Assembly (NCBI GenBank): GCA_964459495.1
Contig: CAYWNK010000003.1
Coordinates: 30,410 to 94,409 of the forward strand
Direction: 5' to 3'
DNA length: 64,000 nt
Origin: CAYWNK01 sp964459495
GTDB taxonomy: Bacteria > Planctomycetota > UBA1135 > GCA-002686595
Positions within the stretch are counted from its first letter, which is position 1, and each line of letters begins with the position of its first letter. The position numbers were made by a program, and so were the translations under genes. Shown here one piece after another: positions 1 through 8,432 of this stretch. The notes beneath the pieces were generated by a model. The model worked only from the letters and a program-made list of their open reading frames with translations. It did not search any database and had not been told where the DNA came from.

Positions 1-11
1 CTGGAAGGCTG

Positions 12-575
12 TCACTCGACTTCCTCGGACGCGTTGGCTTCGGCCGCCTTGCGGGCCGCCACGCTTTGCTCCAACAGAGCCTTCTCAGCCTCGAGCCTGC
101 GGAGCTGAGCCGTGGCCAGGCGCTCGCCGAGCTCGAAGGTCTGCTTCTCGAGCGTCTTGTTCTCCGCCTCGAGCCCCGCGAGCATCGTGCGCAGCTCCTC
201 GAGCATGCTCGCAAGCCGCTTCTCTTCGGCCAGGAAGCCGTCGCGCTCCTCGTTCACGAGGGCCAGCTCCATCTCCAGGTACTCGCGGTCGTTGACCGCC
301 TCCTGGTAGAGCTCTAGCAGGACGGGGCGGCTGCCGCCCGCCGATTCAGGCGTGTGGTTCAGCGAGTCGTTGGTCACGGTGACGGGATCGTTCACAGTGC
401 TTCCCACCGGAGCGCCGTCGCGACCGTACAGCTGGCCCTTGGATGTCGCGATACCCGACTCCCACCCGCCGGCCTGGGTGGCGGGCACGTCGGCCTGGGT
501 CGGGGATAGGGTGCAGGCGCTGAGCAGCGCGAGACCAGCGATCAGTACCGTCGTCGCTTTCATCGCATTCATCAT
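12..575 (-). CDS. Coiled-coil lipoprotein, last gene of the fliO-fliA run
   Basis: A 187-residue protein of unknown function. It starts with a lipoprotein signal peptide ending in a lipobox (LLSAC, about residues 17-21), so it should be secreted and lipid-anchored. The second half (about 85-185) is rich in E, L, A, K and R in a heptad-like pattern and is predicted to be a long coiled coil. The reading frame runs further upstream, but the ATG at 575 is chosen because it overlaps the stop of the preceding gene (ATGA, 4 nt) and immediately precedes the signal peptide. Its place behind fliA suggests a flagellar envelope role; that is inference. Confidence 0.7.
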   Translation of the reverse strand: MMNAMKATTVLIAGLALLSACTLSPTQADVPATQAGGWESGIATSKGQLYGRDGAPVGSTVNDPVTVTNDSLNHTPESAGGSRPVLLELYQEAVNDREYLEMELALVNEERDGFLAEEKRLASMLEELRTMLAGLEAENKTLEKQTFELGERLATAQLRRLEAEKALLEQSVAARKAAEANASEEVE

Positions 576-844
576 GACTGGGCCCCGGGCGTGCCAGCCG
601 CGGGTCCCTCCTGGGGTTGGGACCCGGACTGGGGTCCGTAGTCGAGGGATACGCGGGTGACTTCCCCGCAGGAACAGTGCACCTCGAGGCCGATCACAGC
701 GCCGTCTTGACGCAAGGTCTCGACGCGCGTCTCGCACACTGCTTTGGGCGCCGGCGCAGAGGCGTCCGTCGCCGGCGCAAGCAGGTCGCGCAGGGGCAGC
801 GGGCGGACCCGAGCGTCGTCCGCCTTGAGAATGGATCGAGCCAT
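572..844 (-). CDS. Small unknown protein with a CxC motif
   Basis: A 90-residue protein that I do not recognise. The N-terminus (MARSILKADDARVRPLPL) resembles the start of FliH-type proteins, and the middle carries HCSCGE, a possible metal or redox site. The C-terminal 20 residues are low-complexity G, P, Q and S. Its stop overlaps the start of the lipoprotein gene by 4 nt and it begins 18 nt after the preceding gene, so it is probably co-transcribed with fliA. It could be a small flagellar accessory protein; no function is assigned. Confidence 0.6.
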   Translation of the reverse strand: MARSILKADDARVRPLPLRDLLAPATDASAPAPKAVCETRVETLRQDGAVIGLEVHCSCGEVTRVSLDYGPQSGSQPQEGPAAGTPGAQS

Positions 845-862
845 GGTTGCTTGTGTCTGGGG

Positions 863-1096
863 TCAGCCTGTGACGTCGATATGACGCCCGGCTTCATCGT
901 GGTCGGGATGCCCCACCGGCAGTTCTTCACTGCTGGGAGAGTCGTACCCGGCCCTCGACTTCGGCTTGGTACGTTTCTGGGTCTCCAGATCGAACGTACC
1001 ACCCTCGTTCCGCTTGCCACCCGACCCGGAACGGGGCTGGGGACCGCGGACCGGGATGAGGGAGTAGTCGCTGGGGCCTTGTACTGAGTCTTCCAT
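863..1096 (-). CDS. Small unknown basic protein after fliA
   Basis: A 77-residue protein beginning 8 nt after the fliA stop, with GAGGT upstream of the ATG. The ATG at 1096 is chosen because the longer frame would run far into fliA. The sequence is rich in G, S, P, R and K with no predicted helix or membrane segment, and it ends in RHIDVTG. A gene directly behind a FliA-type sigma factor could encode an anti-sigma factor such as FlgM. This protein lacks the C-terminal helices of FlgM, so I do not call it that. Function unknown. Confidence 0.55.
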   Translation of the reverse strand: MEDSVQGPSDYSLIPVRGPQPRSGSGGKRNEGGTFDLETQKRTKPKSRAGYDSPSSEELPVGHPDHDEAGRHIDVTG

Positions 1097-1104
1097 GGTG
1101 GACC

Positions 1105-1884
1105 TCACTGGGTAGGGGCCGCGCCCGTCCTTTCGGACAGGGCGCGGTTCAGCCGGTACAGCGCCCGACTGTGAATTTGACTGACCCGAGACTCGGTGAC
1201 GCCCATGACTTCTCCGATCTCGCGCAGGAGGAGATCTTCGCCGTAGTAGAGCGTGATCACGCTCTGCTCGGCCTCCGGGAGGTCGGCGATGACCTCGACT
1301 AGGAGCTCCTTCATCTCGTTCCATTCGGCGCTGTCCTGGGGATCGTCGCTGCTCGGATCGCGCAGCCAGGCCCCAAGGTTCTCGCCCATGATCCCGTCGT
1401 CCAGCGAGGCCTGCGAGGCGCTCGCCGCGGACAGTAGGATCTCGCCGACACCGTCTTCATCGGTGCCCAGCTCGTCCGCAATACGCTCAACCGAAGGCCG
1501 CTGGCCCTCTTCGTGCTTGAGTCGTTCCACCACCTGATCCAGCTCGCGCACCCGCTCGCGCCGGCCACGGGGCAGAAAATCCGCCCTGCGCAATTCGTCC
1601 AGGATCGCTCCACGCACCCGCTGATAGGCGAACGTGGAAAACGCCAGCCCACGGCCGGGGTCGAAGGCGTCCGCCGCAGCCAGGAGCCCGATCATGCCGT
1701 AGCCGATCAGGTCTTCGCGCTCGATGGATCCTGGAAGGTCCAGGGCCATGCGCCCGGCGATATGCCGCAGCAGGGGCATGTGCTCAAGCACGATGCGTTC
1801 GCGCTCCTCCGCCGACAACAGCGCTGCTCCGGACCACTCAGGCACGCGCACCCCCTTCGCAACGGGCCCGATCGGCTCGTTCAA
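1105..1884 (-). CDS. fliA: RNA polymerase sigma factor for flagellar operon (sigma-28)
   Basis: A 259-residue FliA/WhiG-type sigma factor that directs RNA polymerase to late flagellar promoters. It lacks region 1. Region 2 (about 30-100) contains the core-binding and -10-melting helices (EDLIGYGMIGLLAAADAF, then AFSTFAYQRVRGAILDELR). Region 3 follows (about 105-180), and region 4 (about 200-250) holds the -35 helix-turn-helix (LREIGEVMGVTESRVSQIHS). It lies in the flhF-flhG run, as in many bacteria. The sigma-28-like promoters at 12286 and 32259 are plausible targets. Confidence 0.95.
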   Translation of the reverse strand: MNEPIGPVAKGVRVPEWSGAALLSAEERERIVLEHMPLLRHIAGRMALDLPGSIEREDLIGYGMIGLLAAADAFDPGRGLAFSTFAYQRVRGAILDELRRADFLPRGRRERVRELDQVVERLKHEEGQRPSVERIADELGTDEDGVGEILLSAASASQASLDDGIMGENLGAWLRDPSSDDPQDSAEWNEMKELLVEVIADLPEAEQSVITLYYGEDLLLREIGEVMGVTESRVSQIHSRALYRLNRALSERTGAAPTQ

Positions 1885-1923
1885 TTGCGTTGGTGGGGTT
1901 GATCGCGAGGAGGGTCATCGGGT

Positions 1924-2214
1924 TCAGGCCGCTTCGACCTGGTCGTCGTCTGAAGTCGTGGTAGTAGGGTCCTCGCCCTCGTCTTCCGGCGGCTTGGTCT
2001 CCACACGGACCAACAGCCAGCCAACCCCCGCAGCTACAGCGCGCGCGAGGAGCCAGGCCAATCCCCCGCGAAGGCACGCGGCAGAGACCGGGACTTGAAA
2101 CAAGAGGGCTGTCAAAGCGGTCGCAGCTCCCGTCGCTACCGCGAAACGCCTGCTGAGGGCGCCCCAAAGCGGGAGGAGGGGGATTGCTCCAGAACCGCTA
2201 TCGAGCGAGTCCAT
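1924..2214 (-). CDS. Small membrane protein between flhG and fliA
   Basis: A 96-residue protein with two predicted hydrophobic segments (about 22-48 and 50-72) and an acidic, threonine-rich tail (EDEGEDPTTTTSDDD). It overlaps the end of flhG by 17 nt and is followed 39 nt later by fliA, which argues for co-expression. No family is recognised. It may be an inner-membrane accessory of the flagellar assembly or placement system. Confidence 0.55.
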   Translation of the reverse strand: MDSLDSGSGAIPLLPLWGALSRRFAVATGAATALTALLFQVPVSAACLRGGLAWLLARAVAAGVGWLLVRVETKPPEDEGEDPTTTTSDDDQVEAA

Positions 2215-3049
2215 TCGGTGCCTTGAGCGGGTTTCCGACCGCGGCTACCCGCGACCCAGGTACGGCACACAGGCGCTCCAGGCGCCCTGAAATCTGCCTC
2301 AGGCAAAGGTGCTCGAGAGAACGAGCAGAGCCGAGCGCAAAGGGGTCGCGGCGGGCAGCGCTGGCGGCCACACCGCGCGAGCGGGGGATCCAGCCTGCTT
2401 GACGCGGGGACCGGGCCAGGAAGCGCTCACAGACGCCACGCAGCTTGCGCGCGATCGACTGCCCCTCCTCAACCCCGCACGTTTGATTCACCACGACCTC
2501 GGGCGTGGGAATATCCAGTTCGTTGCGCAGGCCGTACTCGTCGAGCGCCTTGATCAACCCGTAGGCGTCGGTCAAAGCCACCACCTCGGGAGTAGTCACG
2601 ACCAGGACCCGGTCGGCAAGCGATGCGAATTGCAAGACCGAAGGCCCAACGCCCGCCGCGCTGTCGCCCAATACAAGGTCGTATTCGGTGGAGAGGTTCA
2701 CCAGGCCCTCGAAGAGATCCTGGCGACCCCGCGCGTCGAGGCGACCGAGCGCCTCGGAGCCCGAACAAGCAGGGAGCACATGGACCCCACCCGGCCCTTC
2801 GATGACGCAGTCGGCAAGGCTCCCCTTGCCGGCGAGGACGTCCTCGAGTCGTCCGCTCTGGCTGAGACCGAGGAACAGTCCAAGGTTGGCCAGGCCTAGG
2901 TCGAGGTCGACCAGGAGGACCCGCAGGCCCTCCATTGCGAGTTGCACCCCCAAGTTGGCGCAGACGGTGGTCTTGCCGACGCCCCCCTTGCCCCCTGTCA
3001 CGAGGACGAAGGGAGCGGCAAGTCGGGATTTGGATTGGGTGGCGCTCAT
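2198..3049 (-). CDS. flhG: Flagellar number regulator, MinD/ParA-type ATPase
   Basis: A 283-residue FlhG/FleN family protein of the MinD/ParA superfamily. The deviant Walker A motif GGKGGVGKT is at about residues 19-27, a switch segment (VDLDLGLANLGLFLG) is near 47-61, and VVVNQ lies further on. FlhG works with FlhF at the membrane to set flagellar number and position, and in some bacteria represses the sigma-54 master activator. The ATG overlaps the flhF stop (ATGA). The C-terminal quarter is Arg- and Ala-rich and poorly conserved. Confidence 0.92.
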   Translation of the reverse strand: MSATQSKSRLAAPFVLVTGGKGGVGKTTVCANLGVQLAMEGLRVLLVDLDLGLANLGLFLGLSQSGRLEDVLAGKGSLADCVIEGPGGVHVLPACSGSEALGRLDARGRQDLFEGLVNLSTEYDLVLGDSAAGVGPSVLQFASLADRVLVVTTPEVVALTDAYGLIKALDEYGLRNELDIPTPEVVVNQTCGVEEGQSIARKLRGVCERFLARSPRQAGWIPRSRGVAASAARRDPFALGSARSLEHLCLRQISGRLERLCAVPGSRVAAVGNPLKAPNGLAR

Positions 3050-4044
3050 CGGACCTTGCCCTGTAGGAAGAGATCGGCAAACAGCTCTGGACCCGCGCGG
3101 TGCAACCCCCCGTCCAGCCCGCGCCCATCGGCAACGAAGGCCAGCGGCAGATCGCGTCGCAGCAGAAACTCCAGCACCGGTACCGGACGGGCGGTCTCGT
3201 CGACTTTGGTCACGACGGTGCCGTTCAGCCCCAGACCATCGAAGATGGCCAGGGTTTCCTCCAGTGCGGCAGGCCGCTGCACCGCAGGAGCCACGAGGAA
3301 GACGTCGAGCGCAACCAGAGGATCCATCGCGTGCAATGCCCCGCGTAACTCGCTGAGCGCGCGTGAGTCCTCCTCGGGACGGCCGCTGGTATCGATCAAT
3401 ACGACGTCGGGCGCCGTGCGTTTCTTGAAGGGTCTAGCCAGCTCGCGTGCGTCACGCAGGGGCATCACTGGGCAACCCAGCTCCTTGCCGAGCGCCTTCA
3501 TCTGCTCGACCGCCCCGATCCGATGCAGGTCGAGGGTGACCAGCAGTACGCGCTTGCCGCTGCCAACAAGCCTGGCGGCGAGCTTGGTCAGGCTCGTCGT
3601 CTTGCCAACCCCCGCCGCACCGACGAATGCCAGGTAGCTGGGCCGGTCAGGGGAGTAGGAGGCCCGCGCGACCTGTAGCATGGCGCCCAGTTCTTCACCC
3701 GCAAGATCGAGGGGATGGGCTTCTTCGTGCAGTCGCCCTGCCACGGCTTCGGCCACGCGCTCAGTGAGCTGCCGCGAGGCCCCGCGGGCGAGCAGTCGTC
3801 GCTCGAGGTCCAGGGTCCCAACACCGCCGCTGGTGCTCTGGGACCGTTTTTCAAGCATCTGTTCGGCCCGCTTGCGCATCGCTCCCAAGGCCTGACGGCC
3901 CTTGGGCACATCTCGCGTCACGGCTAGCGTCACGGCTCCCTGGCCGGAGATGTGGGACAAGACCACCGCTCGATCGCCCACCTTTTCGCGGGCTTTGAGG
4001 AGTGCTTCGCGCATGCTGCGCCCGACGATCTGTTCGATCACCAT
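3046..4044 (-). CDS. flhF: SRP-type GTPase for flagellar placement
   Basis: A 332-residue FlhF, paralogous to Ffh and FtsY. A short N-terminal basic domain (1-130) precedes the NG GTPase domain, with the P-loop GAAGVGKTT at 142-150, VLLVTLDLHRIGAVEQM, the G3-like VLIDTSGR and a TKVDE specificity motif. It targets flagellar export components to the membrane and fixes the site of flagellum assembly, regulated by FlhG. It starts 1 nt after the flhA stop and overlaps flhG by 4 nt. Confidence 0.93.
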   Translation of the reverse strand: MVIEQIVGRSMREALLKAREKVGDRAVVLSHISGQGAVTLAVTRDVPKGRQALGAMRKRAEQMLEKRSQSTSGGVGTLDLERRLLARGASRQLTERVAEAVAGRLHEEAHPLDLAGEELGAMLQVARASYSPDRPSYLAFVGAAGVGKTTSLTKLAARLVGSGKRVLLVTLDLHRIGAVEQMKALGKELGCPVMPLRDARELARPFKKRTAPDVVLIDTSGRPEEDSRALSELRGALHAMDPLVALDVFLVAPAVQRPAALEETLAIFDGLGLNGTVVTKVDETARPVPVLEFLLRRDLPLAFVADGRGLDGGLHRAGPELFADLFLQGKVR

Positions 4045-4045
4045 C

Positions 4046-6175
4046 CTATTCGTCCTCCAGGTTCACCACGTCCACTGTCTCCACCGCTTTGGCGGGGACC
4101 ACTTCGTTGTAGGAGAGCACCGCCACACTGGGCAGCGTTGTTCTTACGAGCTCGGCCAGGAAGCGCCGCACGTTCGATCGCACCAGCACCACGGCCTGTT
4201 TTCCGCTACGGGTCGCCGACCCAACCGATCCACCGATGCGCTCCAGTAGCGCCTGAAGCCAAGCGGGATTCGCCGGCTTGACCTGCCCGCCATCGCCCAT
4301 GCCCACGGCTGCCGCAAGGCGCCCTTCGATGCGCGGGTCCAAGGTCACCGCGTAGACCGTTCCACCCGGTCCAGAATGGGCATCGCAGATGGCTCGACCA
4401 AGACGCTGACGGACCAGCTCTGTCAGCGCTTCGGGGTCCTTCGCCCGCTCGGCCGAGTCCGCGAGCACCTCGAGAATCGCCGGCATGTTGCGAATCGACA
4501 CTGACTCCGCGAGCAAGTTGCGCAGCACCTTTTGAACGTCGCCGTAGCCCATCTTGTCGGGGATGAGTTCCTCGACGACAGCGGGCGAACTCTCGCGAGC
4601 CGTCTCGACCAGGTCCTTGACGTCGTCCCGCGTGAGCAGCTCCGATAGGCTCCCGCGCAGCGTCTCCGCAAGATGCGTCACGAGTACGCTCGTCGGATCG
4701 ATCACCGTGTATCCGAGAACTTCGGCCTCGTCCCGCGTGGCGTCATCGACCCACCAGGCCGGGAGTCCGAAGGCAGGATCGGTGGTCTGTTTCCCTTTGA
4801 CCTTGCCCGCCGCCGTCCCTGGGTCCATCGCCAGGAAGCTGGCGGGCTCCACCGTTCCCAGAGCAACCTCCTGCCCCCCCACCGCGACGGAGTAGGCGTT
4901 GGGCGCGAGCTTGATGTTGTCCTTGATACGAATCGGCGGCAGAACCACGCCTTCGCGCATGGCGAAACGCCGACGCAGCTGGGCCACATGCTCCAGGATC
5001 CCGTTGCCCGCCTTCCCCTGGACCATCGGAATCAGCCGGTAGCCGATCTCAAGGCTGACTCGATCGACCTTCAGCAGCTCACCGACCTGCTCGTCGCCGT
5101 CGGAGTTGTGGTCACCGCCTTCCGCAGCGGGAGCTCCCCCCGCGCCGGCGACGCCGCCCCCAACAGGATCGTCCCCCGCCGCCAGTCCATCCACTGCGGC
5201 CCGAAGGTCGCGGGTGTTGCGCCACATGATGAGCAACATCGTCGCCAGGATGAAGAACGGAACCTTGGGCATGCCAGGCAAGCAGCCCATCGCAAATAGC
5301 GTTGCGGAGGCGATCGCCGTAGCGCGCGGACGTCCCGAAAGCTGGCTGAATAGCGAGGGGCCGAGGCTGGTTGCGCTGCGAGCCTTGGTCACCAACACGC
5401 CGGCCGCGACGGAGACGAACAGAGCGGGGATCTGACTCACCAAACCGTCGCCAATCGTCAGCGTGGAATACGTGGTCACAGCCTGGGAAATCGACATGCC
5501 TCCCAGCGACCCGATGGCGATGCCGCCGAGCAAGTTGAGCGCGGTGATGATCAAGCCGGCGATCGCGTCGCCGCGTACGAACTTGGACGCGCCGTCCATC
5601 GATCCGTAAAACTCCGCCTCTTCTGCCACAGCTTCCCGTCGGGCCTTGGCTTCGTCCGAGCCGATCAGGCCCGCACTCAAGTCGGCATCGATCGCCATCT
5701 GCTTGCCAGGCATGGCGTCCAACACGAAGCGGGCTGCCACCTCGGAGATCCGCCCGGAACCTTTCGTGATCACCACGAACTGAATGATGATCAGGATCAA
5801 AAAGACGACCAAGCCAACCGCCAGGTCGTTGCCCCCCACGTATCCCCCGAAAGCCGTGATCACGGCTCCTGCATCCCCGCCGGTGAGGATCAGACGCGTG
5901 CTGGCCACGTTGAGTCCAAGCCGGAACAGAGTCGTGAACAGCAAGATCGTCGGGAAGGACGAAAGTTCGGTGGCCTCTTGCGCGTTCAGCGTCAGCATCA
6001 AGAGCAGGACACCGGCCGTCAGGTTGGCGGCCAGGAGTAGGTCCAGGAGCGCGGGCGAGAGCGGTGTGACCAGCGTCACGATGAGCCCAAGTACCCCTAG
6101 ACCAAGGAACCAGTCCGAGTACCTCGCCATGAACTGACTGAATGCAGTCGGTCCGCCTTGCTTGGGTTGAGCCAT
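4046..6175 (-). CDS. flhA: Flagellar type III export gate protein FlhA
   Basis: A 709-residue FlhA, close to the usual 690-710. The N-terminal half has about eight membrane helices and the FHIPEP family signature region (GSGRISEVAARFVLDAMPGK). The conserved cytoplasmic loop with DADLSAGLI and MDGASKFVRGDAIAG forms part of the proton-driven gate. A low-complexity Gly/Ala linker (about 330-360) leads to the C-terminal cytosolic ring domain, which docks chaperone-substrate complexes. It lies between flhB (7 nt upstream) and flhF. Confidence 0.96.
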   Translation of the reverse strand: MAQPKQGGPTAFSQFMARYSDWFLGLGVLGLIVTLVTPLSPALLDLLLAANLTAGVLLLMLTLNAQEATELSSFPTILLFTTLFRLGLNVASTRLILTGGDAGAVITAFGGYVGGNDLAVGLVVFLILIIIQFVVITKGSGRISEVAARFVLDAMPGKQMAIDADLSAGLIGSDEAKARREAVAEEAEFYGSMDGASKFVRGDAIAGLIITALNLLGGIAIGSLGGMSISQAVTTYSTLTIGDGLVSQIPALFVSVAAGVLVTKARSATSLGPSLFSQLSGRPRATAIASATLFAMGCLPGMPKVPFFILATMLLIMWRNTRDLRAAVDGLAAGDDPVGGGVAGAGGAPAAEGGDHNSDGDEQVGELLKVDRVSLEIGYRLIPMVQGKAGNGILEHVAQLRRRFAMREGVVLPPIRIKDNIKLAPNAYSVAVGGQEVALGTVEPASFLAMDPGTAAGKVKGKQTTDPAFGLPAWWVDDATRDEAEVLGYTVIDPTSVLVTHLAETLRGSLSELLTRDDVKDLVETARESSPAVVEELIPDKMGYGDVQKVLRNLLAESVSIRNMPAILEVLADSAERAKDPEALTELVRQRLGRAICDAHSGPGGTVYAVTLDPRIEGRLAAAVGMGDGGQVKPANPAWLQALLERIGGSVGSATRSGKQAVVLVRSNVRRFLAELVRTTLPSVAVLSYNEVVPAKAVETVDVVNLEDE

Positions 6176-6182
6176 GGATCAG

Positions 6183-7271
6183 TTACGCGGTTTGCGCCGC
6201 GCGCCCCTCTAGCCGGAATACGTAGGCCAAGACCTTGGCCACAGCCCCGAATAGCTCGGGCGGAATCTCGTCACCGATCTCAGCACTGCGATGGAGTGCC
6301 CGCGCTAGCGGCGGGTCCTCGTATACCAGCACCCCGGATTCCCGAGCGACCCGCTTGATGGCTTGCGCGACATCATCGACTCCCTTAGCCACGACCACGG
6401 GCGCCGCACCCATGCCGTCATCGACATAGCGCAGGGCCACCGCATAGTGGGTCGGGTTCGTCAGGACAACCGTCGCATCGGGGACATCAGCCATCATGCG
6501 CCGGCCTGCCATCTCACGCTGGATTTCGCGGATCCGTGCTTTGACCTTCGGGTCACCTTCAGAGGACTTCGCCTCCTCTTTGACCTCCTGCTTTGACATG
6601 CGCAGGTCTTTCTTGTGCTGGAATCGCTGGAAGATCAGATCGAGGATCGAAATCAGCCAGATAACAAAGATCCCCGCGAGGGCAGCCTTCACGATGATGC
6701 CTCCACCGATGGCCATCGCGACGCGCAGATCACTGGCAGCCATCACTTCGAATCGAGAGCGCTGCAGCCAAGCGACGGAACCCATCGATACACCGAGGAC
6801 CGAGATCTTCAAGATCGCAAGGACCGTCCGCATCACTCCCTTCCAGCTCAGAATCCTGCTGAAGCCTGCGATAGGGTTGAGCTTGTTCAGATCCGGAGAG
6901 ATTGCCTCACCCGCAATTTTGAAGCCGGCCTGGCTGAACCCGAGGATCATCCCAAAGACCACCAGGGTCAGCAGAAACATGCCCATGACAGGCATCATGT
7001 TCTGGGCGATCTCGCGGAACAGGTCAGAGACCCACTTCGCGTCGAACGTGATCTCGGCGGCGATACCCAGTTCGCTGAGCCGCTTGACCATGGCTTCGCC
7101 ACTCTTCTCGCCCATGCGCCCACCGAGGATGAACAGCGCAAAGCAGGCCACAATCAAGAGGCATGCCGTCTGGAACTCGCTCGAGAAAGCCACCTGTCCC
7201 TTGTTGCGCGCTTCGTTGAAGCGTCGCGCGGTGCCCTCCTCCGTCTTCTCGTCCTTCGGGGTATCACTCAC
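6183..7271 (-). CDS. flhB: Flagellar export switch protein FlhB
   Basis: A 362-residue FlhB with four membrane helices (about 33-220) and a cytosolic domain containing the autocleavage motif NPTH at 272-275. Cleavage between N and P switches export from rod/hook to filament substrates. The start is GTG, inside the end of fliR (8-nt overlap GTGAGTGA); the N-terminus (DKTEE-like, then ARRFNEARNKGQV) matches the family. Intact by every feature visible. Confidence 0.95.
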   Translation of the reverse strand: MSDTPKDEKTEEGTARRFNEARNKGQVAFSSEFQTACLLIVACFALFILGGRMGEKSGEAMVKRLSELGIAAEITFDAKWVSDLFREIAQNMMPVMGMFLLTLVVFGMILGFSQAGFKIAGEAISPDLNKLNPIAGFSRILSWKGVMRTVLAILKISVLGVSMGSVAWLQRSRFEVMAASDLRVAMAIGGGIIVKAALAGIFVIWLISILDLIFQRFQHKKDLRMSKQEVKEEAKSSEGDPKVKARIREIQREMAGRRMMADVPDATVVLTNPTHYAVALRYVDDGMGAAPVVVAKGVDDVAQAIKRVARESGVLVYEDPPLARALHRSAEIGDEIPPELFGAVAKVLAYVFRLEGRAAQTA

Positions 7272-8046
7272 CGGACACCTCGATGACGTCTAGGCTTGCG
7301 GACAAGCCGTCCATGAGCGAGGTGAGAAGCGACTGGCTCGCCGGCTGGATGAGCGGAGCAAACAGCAGAATCCCTACGAATCCAGCGATAATCCGGGCGC
7401 TGAAGCTGAACTCCATCACATTGATCTGCGATACAGCGCGGGCCAGGAAACCAACAAGTACCGAGATCAAAGCGAGCAGGACAAAGACCGGTGCCGCGAA
7501 GGTGAGCCCCGCGATGAACATCTCGGAGAACAGGGCAAGGGCAAATTCGGACATCCCGCTGCCCATGAGCATGTCGCCCACCGGCGCTCGCTCGTACGAC
7601 TCGGCAAGGGCACGAACGACCCACAGATGTCCGTCTACCCCGAGAAGGATCAGTAGGAACATCGTCTCGTAGAAGAAGGCCAGAATCGGCAGGGACGTGC
7701 CACTCACCGGGTCCGACTGGCTGGCCATATTGAAGGCCATCTCCTGTCCGACCATGTGCCCTGCAACCTTGACGGCCAGGACCACCGCCTGCAGCACGAA
7801 TGCCAACATCAATCCGATGACCAGCTCGCGCCCGGTCAGCAGGGCAAAGCTCACTGCTTCGGGTGTTTCCACCAGGGGCTCGCCGCTGGCCAGGAATAGC
7901 ACGACCGACAAAGACACGATGAGCCCTATGCGGTAGCCCCGGAAGTTCGAAACGGATGAGAACACAGGGGCCGCCAGCACCAAAGCGCTGGTGCGTACCA
8001 GGTACAAGCCGAACGCCGGCAGAAGTCCTTCGGGAAGAAGGTTCAA
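7264..8046 (-). CDS. fliR: Flagellar export gate protein FliR
   Basis: A 260-residue FliR, an integral membrane subunit of the FliPQR gate complex, with the usual run of hydrophobic helices. The open frame extends further upstream, but that part lies over fliQ in another frame. I choose the TTG at 8046, which overlaps the fliQ stop as TTGA and gives a normal FliR length. The mature N-terminus reads NLLPEGLLPAFGLYLVRTSA, typical of FliR. Confidence 0.92.
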   Translation of the reverse strand: MNLLPEGLLPAFGLYLVRTSALVLAAPVFSSVSNFRGYRIGLIVSLSVVLFLASGEPLVETPEAVSFALLTGRELVIGLMLAFVLQAVVLAVKVAGHMVGQEMAFNMASQSDPVSGTSLPILAFFYETMFLLILLGVDGHLWVVRALAESYERAPVGDMLMGSGMSEFALALFSEMFIAGLTFAAPVFVLLALISVLVGFLARAVSQINVMEFSFSARIIAGFVGILLFAPLIQPASQSLLTSLMDGLSASLDVIEVSGE

Positions 8047-8321
8047 CTGAGTCCAAACTCCACCATCTGGTCGAAAACCCGCGCGGTGAAGTCGCGCAGG
8101 AGCTCGAGCGCCGGGGCCAAGAGCAACAGGGTGACCGTCATCACGGCGATCATCTTTGGCACGAGGCTGAGGGTCTGCTCCTGAATGGAGGTAAGGGCCT
8201 GAAAGAGACTGACGCCAACACCGACCAGCATCCCCACCACCAGCGCGGGACCCGCCACAATCAGAGTTGTCAGCAGGAGGTCCCGGGCCAGGTCCACGAC
8301 GCGCAGGTCTAGATCGTTCAC
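8043..8321 (-). CDS. fliQ: Flagellar export gate protein FliQ
   Basis: A 92-residue FliQ with two hydrophobic helices and the family pattern GVSLFQALTSIQEQTLSLVPK. It assembles with FliP and FliR to form the export channel. The start is a GTG preceded by a full Shine-Dalgarno sequence. The 111 nt between fliP and fliQ hold no gene, so this strong ribosome site may be needed because translation is not coupled here as it is elsewhere in the run. Confidence 0.93.
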   Translation of the reverse strand: MNDLDLRVVDLARDLLLTTLIVAGPALVVGMLVGVGVSLFQALTSIQEQTLSLVPKMIAVMTVTLLLLAPALELLRDFTARVFDQMVEFGLS

Positions 8322-8326
8322 GGCTG

Positions 8327-8332
8327 ACCTCC
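8327..8332 (-). promoter_or_regulatory. Shine-Dalgarno site deciding the fliQ GTG start
   Basis: On the minus strand GGAGGT lies 5 nt before the GTG of fliQ. It is one of few perfect ribosome sites in the window and fixes the non-ATG start. Confidence 0.7.
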
Positions 8333-8432
8333 GTGGAAGCGGACAGCGCCCCCCTGTGGCCCAATCGAGCTACAGATCACCACAGAAAGCCGACCTAGAA
8401 AGGTGAAGATGGTCATCTTGGGAGCATCGGCC

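Noticed and set aside
8047..8364. A long N-terminal extension of FliR
   Set aside because: It overlaps fliQ in another frame and is Arg/Gly/Pro-rich; the TTG at 8046 gives the family length.
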